Shown here: piece by piece, positions 34,940 through 43,868 of the stretch
Position numbering within the stretch: the first letter of the stretch is position 1
How the letters are laid out: every line of letters begins with the position of its first letter
Assembly (NCBI GenBank): GCA_043809745.1
Contig: JBDROU010000081.1
Location: 115,019 to 179,018, forward strand
Direction of reading: 5' to 3'
DNA from: JBDROU01 sp043809745 [NCBI: bacterium]
Lineage (GTDB): Bacteria; Elusimicrobiota; JBDRMW01
DNA length: 64,000 nucleotides
Notes under the pieces: generated by a model
Databases searched by the model: none
The model's input: the letters and a program-made list of their open reading frames with translations, nothing else
What the model was told of the DNA's origin: nothing
Program-made: the position numbers and the translations under genes

Positions 34940-37647
34940 TGGCCATCGATTATGGTGGTATTTTAGAGCATGAATATAAAAGATATTTTGACTCCCTCCG
35001 AATTTCCAGAGCAAAGTTAGCTATTCTTTTTGCAATTATACTAGTGCCACTTGGCATAGTATTCGATTACTTCATTTACCCGCAGTTTATAATGGAAATA
35101 TTTAAAATTAGAATTTTGTGCAGTTGTTTAATAACAATCCTATATGTTTCTTTGTTTTTTAATATAGGGAAGAAACACAATGTATTTGTGACAATTTTAT
35201 CAGCAGTTGTAATAGGTTCGTCGATAATATTGATGACTGTTATAACAGAAGGCTATAAATCCCCTTATTATGCCGGACTAATACTAATTATGATAGCTTA
35301 TGCTGTTGTTCTTCCATGGAATGTCAAGGAAACCTTTATAGCCAGTTTCTTATTATATTCTATGTATATTATAATAACCGTTTTGACAAGTAAAATAAGT
35401 GATTTTGGTATTTTCGTGAATAACAACTACTTTTTGCTGTTTACTGTAATAATGGTGCTAGTAAGCAGTTATTTTAACACCAAGTTAAGGGAACAGGAAT
35501 TTTTTTCAAGATTTAATCTTGAAAAAGCTAATATTGAATTGCAAAGTTTGGATAAATTAAAATCCGAGTTTTTTTCTAACGTGAGCCATGAGATAAGAAC
35601 GCCACTTACATCTATTATTGCACCAATAGAAAGTTTCCTTAAAGCAAATACAGAGAATAAGGAAAATACAGCTTCTAATATGATGCAACAGGTACACAGA
35701 AACAGTCTGAGGCTTCTTAAATTGGTTAATGATCTGCTTGATTTTTCAAAACTGGAAGCAGGCAAAGCAGTACTTAATCTGTCTGTTGTTGATATGGAGA
35801 ATTATTTAAATGAAATTGTGGAATCTATAAGACCTTTGGCAGAGAACAAGAAATTGAAATTGGATTTGTATATCGACGAGGACGTTCCATTAATAAAAGT
35901 TGATTTGGACAAAATAGAAAAAGTATTTTTGAATCTTCTTTCCAATTCAATAAAATTTACAAATGAAAACGGCTATATAAAGATATACCTGAAAAAGATC
36001 GACAATAATGTGATTATCGAAGTGAAGGATACAGGGATAGGAATGACCCAGGAGGATGCGAATAAAGTTTTTGAGCGATTCAGACAGGCAGACGGATCTT
36101 CTACACGACAATATGAAGGAACTGGTATTGGGCTGACACTTGCAAAAGAATTCACTGAACTGCATAAAGGCAGAATATGGATCGAAAGCGAACTAGGGAA
36201 GGGGAGCAGTTTTTTTGTTGAACTACCTATTAGTAAAGACATAAAACCAAATGAGCAAATAATAAATAGAAAAATAAAACCAGATGAGGAAAGAAGGATA
36301 AATCACAACACGAAAAAGGCAGTGATAGAACAAAGTAATGATGATTCTGCATTACAAAAGCCTGATGGAGAACTGGAGCAGGAATGGGGTGAATATCAGA
36401 GAAGAAGCAAAGACAGGATAAGGCTTAAAATGGCGGATCTCATAGCGCAACAAGAAGCAAAAACAGCAATTGATAATGAACAAATTACTCAAGAAGTATC
36501 AGCTGATAAAGATACAATAGTTGTGATAGAAGATTCCTTAGATTTGCTCAGCGTGCTCAAAAATCTTTTGTCTGAAAAGTATAATGTTATAACGGCCACT
36601 GACGGTAACGCCGGTCTTGAAAAAGTAAAAAAAATGATGCCACATCTTGTATTGTCTGATCTAATGCTGCCAGGTATGGATGGATATGATTTGGTGAAAA
36701 ATATAAGACTTGATCCTGAAACAGCCCATATCCCAGTTTTAATCCTTACTGCCAAAGCTGAATTAAGCATGAAAATAAAAGGATTAGAACACGGCGCTGA
36801 TGATTATTTGACTAAACCTTTTAATCCAGAAGAACTTGCGGCAAGAGTAAAGTCACTTATAAATGTAAGAAAACTCCAATTCCAATTAAAACAAAAAAAT
36901 GAGCAGATTGAGAAGGCCTATAAAGAACTAAAAGAGGCTGAATCGCAATTAATTCACACTGAAAAAATCAAGTCACTTGGTATATTGATGATGGGACTTG
37001 CTCATGAAATGAATAATCCTTTAGGCATAATATATGGAGGAGTAAAATTACTTAAACTTGAGGTAAATAAACTTGAAAATTATCCAGCCAAAAAGGAAAT
37101 AGTTGATTTAGTTAATTCAGTTGAAGTAGGTTTATCGCGCTGCTATGCTGTAATGGAAGAAATTAGAAAATTTGCCAAAAAAGATAAACTGACATTTGCA
37201 CCCGCAGATATTCGCGAAAATATTGACTCAACTCTTGTGCTTGTAAATCACTTGATTGCTAAAGAAACTTTGATAGTAAAAGAGTATAAATCTGAAAAAA
37301 AGGTCGAGTGTGTACCGGCACAAATAAGCCAAGTAATACTAAATTTCGTTATTAATAGCATTCAGGCGATAAAGAACAATGGAAAAATTACTATTGCAAC
37401 ATGGGATGATAATGATACATACTATATAAAAGTAGCTGATTCCGGGGAGGGCATAGACAAAGTAAATTTAGACCATATATTTGACCCGTTCTTCACTACA
37501 AAAGACCCTAATCAAGGGATAGGACTTGGATTGAGTGTTTGTTATAAAATTATACGAGATCATAACGGCAAAATAGATGTTTCTAGCGTGATTGGAAAAG
37601 GAACGGAAGTATTAGTGAGTCTACCAATAAAGCAAAAAGCGTTGTAA
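34939..37647 (+). CDS. Hybrid membrane kinase: HK-receiver-HK (PhcS-PhcR-like fusion)
   Basis: The 902-residue protein has about six membrane helices (26-180). A first kinase follows with H217 in FFSNVSHEIRTPL, N box NLLSNSIKFT and G boxes DTGIGM/GTGIGLTL. The receiver (about 526-640) has acceptor Asp574 in LVLSDLMLPGMDGYD. A coiled linker leads to a second kinase with H689 in GLAHEMNNPLG and a GIGLGLS G2 box. In Ralstonia the signal from PhcB is sensed by PhcS, and PhcR is a receiver joined to a kinase-like domain. This protein looks like both in one chain. All catalytic residues are present. The N-terminal helices lack a recognised ligand-binding domain. Confidence 0.85.
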   Translation: MAIDYGGILEHEYKRYFDSLRISRAKLAILFAIILVPLGIVFDYFIYPQFIMEIFKIRILCSCLITILYVSLFFNIGKKHNVFVTILSAVVIGSSIILMTVITEGYKSPYYAGLILIMIAYAVVLPWNVKETFIASFLLYSMYIIITVLTSKISDFGIFVNNNYFLLFTVIMVLVSSYFNTKLREQEFFSRFNLEKANIELQSLDKLKSEFFSNVSHEIRTPLTSIIAPIESFLKANTENKENTASNMMQQVHRNSLRLLKLVNDLLDFSKLEAGKAVLNLSVVDMENYLNEIVESIRPLAENKKLKLDLYIDEDVPLIKVDLDKIEKVFLNLLSNSIKFTNENGYIKIYLKKIDNNVIIEVKDTGIGMTQEDANKVFERFRQADGSSTRQYEGTGIGLTLAKEFTELHKGRIWIESELGKGSSFFVELPISKDIKPNEQIINRKIKPDEERRINHNTKKAVIEQSNDDSALQKPDGELEQEWGEYQRRSKDRIRLKMADLIAQQEAKTAIDNEQITQEVSADKDTIVVIEDSLDLLSVLKNLLSEKYNVITATDGNAGLEKVKKMMPHLVLSDLMLPGMDGYDLVKNIRLDPETAHIPVLILTAKAELSMKIKGLEHGADDYLTKPFNPEELAARVKSLINVRKLQFQLKQKNEQIEKAYKELKEAESQLIHTEKIKSLGILMMGLAHEMNNPLGIIYGGVKLLKLEVNKLENYPAKKEIVDLVNSVEVGLSRCYAVMEEIRKFAKKDKLTFAPADIRENIDSTLVLVNHLIAKETLIVKEYKSEKKVECVPAQISQVILNFVINSIQAIKNNGKITIATWDDNDTYYIKVADSGEGIDKVNLDHIFDPFFTTKDPNQGIGLGLSVCYKIIRDHNGKIDVSSVIGKGTEVLVSLPIKQKAL

Positions 37648-37679
37648 CATTATATGGCGTAATAATAGGAGGAGGTGTT

Positions 37680-38765
37680 ATGCAAAAAGAAAATTTAATC
37701 CAAAACGCAAAAGTATTATTTGTTGATGATGAAGAATTCCTTCTAAAACATATAGAACGCATGTTCGGTAAAGAATTCAATATTCTAACAGCTCAAGAGC
37801 CGCAAAAAGCAATAATAACTTTAGAGCAGAATGATGATATACAGGTAGTGGTTTCAGATCAAAGAATGCCCGGAATGGCAGGAACTGATTTTCTTTCTGA
37901 AGTAAGGAATAGATTCCCTAACGTTGTACGAATAATGTTGACAGGATATCCAGATTTTGAAATATCTTATAAGGCAATAAAAGACGGTTACGTATACGAT
38001 TTTATAGTAAAGAAAGATGATTATTATGAAGATATTAGAAGGAGTTTGATGAGGGCAGTTGAATGGTATAAAGTGCAAAAAGAAATGAAACGCCTGCAGA
38101 ATTTTGTAAAGCAATTTGAGGGAACTGACATTCTGCAGATTGGCCGGAGTATTTTATCAATGCAGGATATTATGGTAAGAGTGGCTGATTATGATGAAAA
38201 TATGAGAATGGCAGTTGATAATTACTATATTAAAGTTGAAAAATACGCGAATACGCTTTTCGGAATATTAAATAATAAAGAACCGGCTGACAGCGTAAAA
38301 GGAATGGACTATCAATTATTTGCATATGATAGATTACTGGATATTACACGTTTATCTAAAGACGCTGCTGATTTTATTAAATCGGATACTTATAAAAATG
38401 AGATTATAGGGAAACGTATAAGGCTTCAGGATCTGCAAAATCGCATTATTGAGCAAAATAACGCTATTCCCGGTGACAAATTGAATGACATGATACATTA
38501 TTTTGAGTTGGGGAGTCTTATTATATACAACAAAAATAAAATATTGCATCTGCAGCAGCGCCCCGATGAACTCCGGTGCCTGATATTTGTTAAGGGTGAA
38601 GATGAAAAAATAATTCTTCGTGAAGGAGCGGAAATTGACGGTGAAATAATAAAAATTAGACCCGAAGGGAAAAACGGAACAGCATATAATGAAAGAAATA
38701 ATACTTTGGGTGAACCGGAGCAGTTTCTCGAGATAATGCTGAAGAAACTTAAATTCACTACCTAG
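37680..38765 (+). CDS. PhcQ-like response regulator
   Basis: The 361-residue protein has a receiver (about 10-130) with acceptor Asp60 in VVVSDQRMPGMAGTDFL and TGYPDFEISYKAIKDG. That form of receiver is found in PhcQ and related regulators. The rest (about 135-361) is helical, with no DNA-binding domain I recognise. AGGAGGAGG lies 7 nt before ATG 37680, a strong ribosome site. It follows the kinase by 32 nt, so both are in one operon with the methyltransferase. It is the likely output of the system. Confidence 0.82.
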   Translation: MQKENLIQNAKVLFVDDEEFLLKHIERMFGKEFNILTAQEPQKAIITLEQNDDIQVVVSDQRMPGMAGTDFLSEVRNRFPNVVRIMLTGYPDFEISYKAIKDGYVYDFIVKKDDYYEDIRRSLMRAVEWYKVQKEMKRLQNFVKQFEGTDILQIGRSILSMQDIMVRVADYDENMRMAVDNYYIKVEKYANTLFGILNNKEPADSVKGMDYQLFAYDRLLDITRLSKDAADFIKSDTYKNEIIGKRIRLQDLQNRIIEQNNAIPGDKLNDMIHYFELGSLIIYNKNKILHLQQRPDELRCLIFVKGEDEKIILREGAEIDGEIIKIRPEGKNGTAYNERNNTLGEPEQFLEIMLKKLKFTT

Positions 38766-38836
38766 AAGTGCTATTCAGCATATAACTTCACTATTTAATA
38801 TTTCATGTAAATTTTAGACTAACTTGCCTTGAAATG

Positions 38837-38854
38837 TGCTATAATGTGTAGCAC
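38837..38854 (+). promoter_or_regulatory. Extended -10 promoter with overlapping inverted repeat
   Basis: TGCTATAAT (38837-38845) is an extended -10 box 40 nt before ATG 38885. It lies inside GTGCTA-N7-TAGCAC (38836-38854), a 6-bp inverted repeat that would place a repressor over the start site. No clear -35 box is present. Confidence 0.5.
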
Positions 38855-38884
38855 AAAACTCAAACGCAATATTGAGGGTATTTT

Positions 38885-41416
38885 ATGCCCATTTATTTAG
38901 TTTGCAGATGTCTATTTAGGATGTCAATTACAGTTTTGATTATCTTAAGTACAACAATTTCACCGCTTACAGCAGATAATAATTATAGGAAAACCAATTC
39001 ATATTCTGAATTAGACTTTGGGTCTGGAATTCAATATAAAAACTACGAAAAATATAATAATCCTATTCAACACCAGAGTATCCTTAATTTTAATAAATAC
39101 CAAACAATAAATAATACAAATATTCAGCAAAATTTTGAATTAAATAGAGGATTTATCGATGTCATTGGAACGAAATGGCAATACAATGTATCAGATTTCA
39201 AATATAGAGATAATAATGAGATTGCAAGCTTCAATTTAACCTATTTCAAGAATAATGAACCAATTCTAGTAAGCCAGCTAAATAACTTTACTTATAATGG
39301 GAGTAAATTGCCTGTTTCATTCAATGAAACCATACAATATGCAGATAACCGGAAAATTGAAAGAAAATGGTTTGATGCAAAATATTATGATAGCAACAGA
39401 TGGTGCAGTTATACAGAAAAGATGCTGCTTGCAGAAAATGATGGGAACCGCCAGAAAATTATGATGCTCAGGAAAATTGGAGAACCGGAGCGATATGCAA
39501 TAAAGGAATTTAAAGAGCAGTATTCGATAGATGGCAAGGAAAAGTTAAATATTCATGTTAAAAACATTGAATATAATGATTTTGATAAAATACTCAGTTA
39601 CGATGCGACATTAAGAGATGCACTTGGAGAAAGTGTAAATATTACCTTAGTTGCTAAAAGAGATTATAGTAAAGTTATATCGTTGAATTTAAATGTTTTG
39701 GACAGCAATCAAACGTTAATTTCAAAAGAATTTAGCAACAAAACTAAAATTACAATGAATGATTGCTTGAATGTTTTAAATAATAATCGTATCCCTTTAT
39801 TGTTTGATGATTCCAGTCTGGTAAGAGTTAAGGATTTGCAATTACGCATATCGCCACAAGTAAACCAGACAGATGTATATTTGAAATTCCCAAGTATTTC
39901 ACAAATAAAGGAAATGGACTTCCAGAAACAGGAAAGGCCAAGAGAAGTGATAGAAGTAAAGGTAAACCGAAGCGTAACAGGGGTTTTCAGCGCAATTAGT
40001 AAGAACATAAGTAACGCGCTAAATGTTATTGGCAGAGCATTTAGGAATTTAGGATATGTACTAACAGGGAAATGGGGGAAGGTGAAGCAATTAAGGACAG
40101 AACTACAAACACAAAGAAAAGAAGAACCTATGGTGCTAAAAGTAATAATAGGTGATAGGGAAATAAAACATTTAAGTCTGGGTGAGCTTGAATTAGCAGT
40201 TAAAAGTCTTAAGCAATACGATAAAAAGCAGATAATTCTGGATACTATGAAATTCGATAATAAAACTATAAAAGAGGAACCTGATGCAAGCAATGAGTTA
40301 AAGTCATTAGATTTCAAAGTTAAGAATAGGAATATATCAGTAAAAGTTCCTCTTGTTTTGGAAGGTATAAATTTAGTAGATGATCTTTATTCAGAAGCTA
40401 ATTCTGCAAGTCAGAGTTCTCTTAAAAGACAAGGAAATAAAAATACATCTAATGCGAGCTTATCAGAAACAATTACTGAAGAAGTAACTGTTTCAGGCGC
40501 TACAGAAGATATTATTAAAAAGTCTGAGAAGACGAGTATTCCCAGTGTTGATAAAAGTCTTAAGCCAAAAGTTGAGCCTAAAGTAGAGGTAAAACCGCAA
40601 GAAGCATCAGTTCAAAAGAAAGATTTAATTGAAAGAGCGCCTGAAAATTCATCAGTGTTACAAAAGGCGAAGAATCTTTTAGTTGGATTATGGTATAATA
40701 TATATGGTAAGTTAAACTTTTTTTCAAATAGAAACGAATTAACAAAAGGTATATTTGATGCAAACGCAAGGGTTAAAGGTATTAAGCAAATTAAAAGAGA
40801 TCGGCTAGGTTATCTTGAAGGATATCAAGAATGGAAAAACAATAAGGTTAACGGTGAGCAATCTAATAACGTATTATATGTTAAAGACGGTAAAGCATAT
40901 TATAAGGTTTACAGGAAAATAGATTCTGGGAAAGGACTAATGGAGATTATAAAAGAAGATAAAATAACTAATAAACAGTATGATAAAGTAAAAGTGACTG
41001 GGATCGAAAAAGCAACATGGTGTAATTTCGCAGTAAGAGCTATAGCCAAGAATTATAATATTCCGGATGCGTTTTCAAATGTTGAAGAAAATGCAAATAC
41101 TATGTTCAGTAATCTAGCTGATAGAAATAGCAAGTATAATACAAAAAACTATAGATTTAAGGATGTTGACTGGGAAATTGCTGAAACTTATGCAAGTAAA
41201 GGTGGATTTGTTATTGCTATTTGGGATGGAACTGCAAAAAGCATGAAAGGACATGTTGCTGTAGTTTTAGGAGGATATTACACTGAAAAATCAATAAAAT
41301 ATATAAAAATATTCCAGGCTGGAAAAGAGAATAATTTTGGAGAAATGAGTTTAATGAGGGGATTTGATGAAAACAAACTAAAATCCATAAAATATTATAT
41401 TTGGGAGAGAGAATGA
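38885..41416 (+). CDS. Large secreted protein with a C-terminal Cys/His peptidase-like domain
   Basis: The 843-residue product has an N-terminal signal segment (about 10-29). A beta-rich, Asn/Lys-rich region (30-340) carries repeated asparagine runs. A low-complexity linker (about 480-600) contains SVDKSLKPKVEPKVEVKPQE. The C-terminal domain has ATWCNFAVRAIAK (about residue 711) and KGHVAVVLGG (about 793), the Cys and His spacing of NlpC/P60 or CHAP-type enzymes, which cut peptidoglycan or amide bonds. The role is inferred. GAGGGTATTTT precedes the start. It ends overlapping the next gene by 4 nt. Confidence 0.65.
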   Translation: MPIYLVCRCLFRMSITVLIILSTTISPLTADNNYRKTNSYSELDFGSGIQYKNYEKYNNPIQHQSILNFNKYQTINNTNIQQNFELNRGFIDVIGTKWQYNVSDFKYRDNNEIASFNLTYFKNNEPILVSQLNNFTYNGSKLPVSFNETIQYADNRKIERKWFDAKYYDSNRWCSYTEKMLLAENDGNRQKIMMLRKIGEPERYAIKEFKEQYSIDGKEKLNIHVKNIEYNDFDKILSYDATLRDALGESVNITLVAKRDYSKVISLNLNVLDSNQTLISKEFSNKTKITMNDCLNVLNNNRIPLLFDDSSLVRVKDLQLRISPQVNQTDVYLKFPSISQIKEMDFQKQERPREVIEVKVNRSVTGVFSAISKNISNALNVIGRAFRNLGYVLTGKWGKVKQLRTELQTQRKEEPMVLKVIIGDREIKHLSLGELELAVKSLKQYDKKQIILDTMKFDNKTIKEEPDASNELKSLDFKVKNRNISVKVPLVLEGINLVDDLYSEANSASQSSLKRQGNKNTSNASLSETITEEVTVSGATEDIIKKSEKTSIPSVDKSLKPKVEPKVEVKPQEASVQKKDLIERAPENSSVLQKAKNLLVGLWYNIYGKLNFFSNRNELTKGIFDANARVKGIKQIKRDRLGYLEGYQEWKNNKVNGEQSNNVLYVKDGKAYYKVYRKIDSGKGLMEIIKEDKITNKQYDKVKVTGIEKATWCNFAVRAIAKNYNIPDAFSNVEENANTMFSNLADRNSKYNTKNYRFKDVDWEIAETYASKGGFVIAIWDGTAKSMKGHVAVVLGGYYTEKSIKYIKIFQAGKENNFGEMSLMRGFDENKLKSIKYYIWERE

Positions 41417-41979
41417 TTAGATATTTCTTTTGTATTTTTTTGGTTTTATTGGTGGCGGCATGTTCAATTGGAAATAATGAGAATTTGAAAACAAGAATTA
41501 CAATAGAGGAATTTAAAATGTTAGATGCACCTGCTCAAGTAAATTATATGTTGAATCTAAGAGAAGAGGAAAGAATGGAATTTCTTGCAAAATATTTGCC
41601 TGGAAGTGCTTTTAGTAATCCCCCAAGTGCAGATGTAAAATTCTTTTCTGATGGCAAAATAATATTCGATTGGTTATCAGATAAAGGAGGTTATGCAGGA
41701 GGAAATTATAGCAATAATGAATTTAATTATTATTTAGGCGATTGGAAATATGATGGTAAAAAGATAATAGTAAATGATACTCATGAGTATCTATTTGATA
41801 AACATGAGGAATGGATTGGATATGATGTTAGTATGGCAAATAATTCTTCAGATAGACCTTTGGCTTTTAGCATAATCAAATCCGACAAAAATGGACATAC
41901 ATTAATTTATATTCCTTATGAAGAGGTAACCCCAGCAATTGATGCGTATTCAAGACTGAAACAGGCAATAGATAAGTAA
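41413..41979 (+). CDS. Lipoprotein of unknown function
   Basis: ATG 41413 overlaps the stop of the peptidase-like gene (ATGA), so the two are coupled. The 188-residue product has a lipobox, LLVAAC, with Cys17 as the lipid-anchored residue. A small globular domain (FFSDGKIIFDWLSDKGG, NYYLGDWKYDGKKIIVND) looks like a beta-sandwich of the lipocalin or immunity-lipoprotein kind. Coupling to a secreted hydrolase suggests it may be an inhibitor or partner of it, but this is inference only. Confidence 0.65.
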   Translation: MIRYFFCIFLVLLVAACSIGNNENLKTRITIEEFKMLDAPAQVNYMLNLREEERMEFLAKYLPGSAFSNPPSADVKFFSDGKIIFDWLSDKGGYAGGNYSNNEFNYYLGDWKYDGKKIIVNDTHEYLFDKHEEWIGYDVSMANNSSDRPLAFSIIKSDKNGHTLIYIPYEEVTPAIDAYSRLKQAIDK

Positions 41980-42004
41980 TAAAAATAATAAAATAATAAA
42001 ATTA

Positions 42005-42502
42005 ATGTCACAGAAAATAGCAATAGCAATAATCCATGGTGTAGGTATACAAAAAAAAGACTTTGCTGACGGCATAATAAAGAAACTTACCATCAGTTTC
42101 TCAAAGCACATTAGAAAATATTCTAGATATCCGGACAAGGAATTAGTAATAAAGCCTGTATTTTGGTCGCCAGTTTTGCAGAATTTGGAAATTGAGCTTT
42201 GGGAAAGACTTAAAACTGGCGGAAGAATGTCATATAAGAAAGTTCGCAAATTTATTGTTGATTTTGCGGCTGACGCAATAGCCTACCAGCCGAGCCCTCA
42301 CGATCGAGAAACATACGATAATATCCATAGCGTATTTGCTAAAACATTGAAGCAGTTGTCAAAAGAAGCAGGGGCTAAGGCTCCTCTTTGTATTATTTCT
42401 CACAGTTTGGGAACAATTATTGCCAGCAATTATATCTATGATCTCGAAGTATGCAAGAAAAAGAAAATAATTTCAGCAAAGGTGTGCAAATATATGGCTT
42501 AG
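42005..42502 (+). pseudogene. Truncated alpha/beta hydrolase
   Basis: The N-terminus (IAIAIIHGVGIQKKDFADG) and nucleophile elbow SHSLGTIIASNYIYD are those of an alpha/beta hydrolase, but the reading frame ends 34 residues after the start of the elbow. The break at about 42500 coincides with the edge of a RAYT remnant (GGAAAGGGGACGTTGTT). The acid and histidine of the catalytic triad are lost. It was probably cut off by insertion or rearrangement. Confidence 0.75.
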
Positions 42503-42516
42503 GAAAGGGGACGTTG

Positions 42517-42828
42517 TTAGATAATACGATATTCATTTTCATAAGACATTTTTCTACCTAGGCACATTGCCAAACTTATTGAAGATTTAGTTACTTCAAA
42601 ATACTTTGCAAACTCTGCGTCTGTAATTACTAATTTCTCGAAATGAAAATGATTGGGCATTAATAACCAACCATAGCACTTGTGTCCAGTTTCCTTTAAG
42701 CTATCACCAAACCTACGAAGAAACTCTTCACGATCTGTATCGCCTTTAAATATTTATCGGCGATCTATCCCTCGTTGTATTACATGATATATACCACCTT
42801 CTACATTTATTCTTCCTTGTCTTGGCAT
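42517..42828 (-). pseudogene. RAYT (Y1-type) transposase pseudogene with internal deletion
   Basis: On the minus strand, ATG 42828 begins MPRQGRINVEGGIYHVIQRG, then IDRR, an in-frame stop, FKGDTDREEFLRRFGDSLKE and MPNHFHF, the HUH histidine motif. It then jumps to EKLVITDAEFAKYFEVTKSS and ends NEYRII at TAA 42517. It is an IS200/REP-associated transposase that lost its catalytic-tyrosine segment. It adjoins the truncated hydrolase. Confidence 0.82.
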
Positions 42829-42973
42829 GTGTAAATGCTATCATTTGTAACCAGTCTTGTCATTATCGTATTGTCTAACTACGTCCCTCATGCCGTCCGT
42901 CCCTCATGCCGTCCTAAACACTAAAGAGGGAGACGTGCTTTCTATTTTCTATTTTTCCTTGGGGAAAGGGGGC

Positions 42974-43197
42974 TTAGGAAAGGGGACGTTGTTTGATAAT
43001 ACGATATTCATTTTTATAAGCTATTTTTATACCTCTGCATATTGCCGAACTTATTGAAGATTTAGTTACCCCCAAAATATACAAGCAGCTCTACTGTATC
43101 CTGCCATTCTGTCTTATTTTTTTGCATTATGACAGAATGCCCGCTCCGTCTGTAGCTACTTAATTCATCCAAGTATTTTACTATCTTTGCTCTTACT
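42974..43197 (-). pseudogene. RAYT transposase C-terminal remnant, copy B
   Basis: This is nearly the same sequence as remnant A at 30736, including the frameshifted poly-A tract and the NEYRIIKQRPLS end. It is shorter at the 3' side. The stretch between 42829 and 42973 has no gene. It contains a tandem pair of CGTCCCTCATGCCGTC (about 42884-42915). Confidence 0.72.
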
Positions 43198-43225
43198 GAA
43201 GAAAAAATTGCCTGTCCCTTTTTTC
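43198..43225. repeat. REP-like short repeat
   Basis: GAAAAAATTGCCTGTCCCTT followed by TTTTC borders RAYT remnant B, just as a close relative borders remnant A at 31034. Confidence 0.5.
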
Positions 43226-43276
43226 AAACTGCTCGAAAAAAATGCGAAGAGTCGAACATCCTCTTTTCTCTTTCAA

Positions 43277-43396
43277 CTAATTAAACCCATACCTTTTCAA
43301 CAGGCCGGCCGCTTCCTCATTAGTCAAACCAACAGCCGAATCAGTATTCAAGTCTCTAACCAGTTCAGCAATATCCAACCGCCACCAATTTTTCAT
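43277..43396 (-). pseudogene. N-terminal fragment of a P-type cation ATPase
   Basis: Minus-strand ATG 43396 to TAG 43277 gives 39 residues, including DIAELVRDLNTDSAVGLTNE and EAAGLLKRYGFN. This is the Cation_ATPase_N motif (L-x-T-D-x-x-x-G-L-t-x-e-E-A-x-x-x-L-x-x-y-G-x-N). Nothing of the membrane or phosphorylation domains follows. It is a deletion remnant. Confidence 0.7.
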
Positions 43397-43868
43397 GTAT
43401 CATTCCCCATTTAAATATTTTATTAAAACAAACAGGGTTAAGTCGAGATTAAACTGGTTTCCAAATCTGCGAGGTTCGGAATTCTTGAGGGTTCTGTTTA
43501 GATGGTTGAATCTTCTGGCATGTATACTTGTCCTCTGTCTTCCAGACTGTCAACTTCAGCTTTAAACAGCTTTTTGCTGTACCTTATGTCAATCTCTCCC
43601 GCTGTTTCAATTTCAGCACGCAATGACCCTGAGCAATATCTTCCAAGCTTATCCATATCCTAGTTGACACAGGTAACAACCGCATAACTAAACAACCTGA
43701 ATCAAAAGAACCACAGCTTACTTGTTTACCGCTTATGTTTACCCATATTATTCTTCTTAACAGGATTAGCGGCGCTAAGCATTTTATAAAGTTTCCTTTG
43801 TGTTTACAATGATTCAGCAGGCAAAACTATCTGTGGGATCCGGCAAAACGGCAGTAACAATTCTGATA
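43397..43868. other. Intergenic stretch, probably decayed
   Basis: No convincing gene is present. A 52-codon minus-strand ORF (43498-43656, MDKLGRYCSGSLRAEIETAG...) has no match I recognise. It may be a fragment of another lost gene. Confidence 0.3.
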
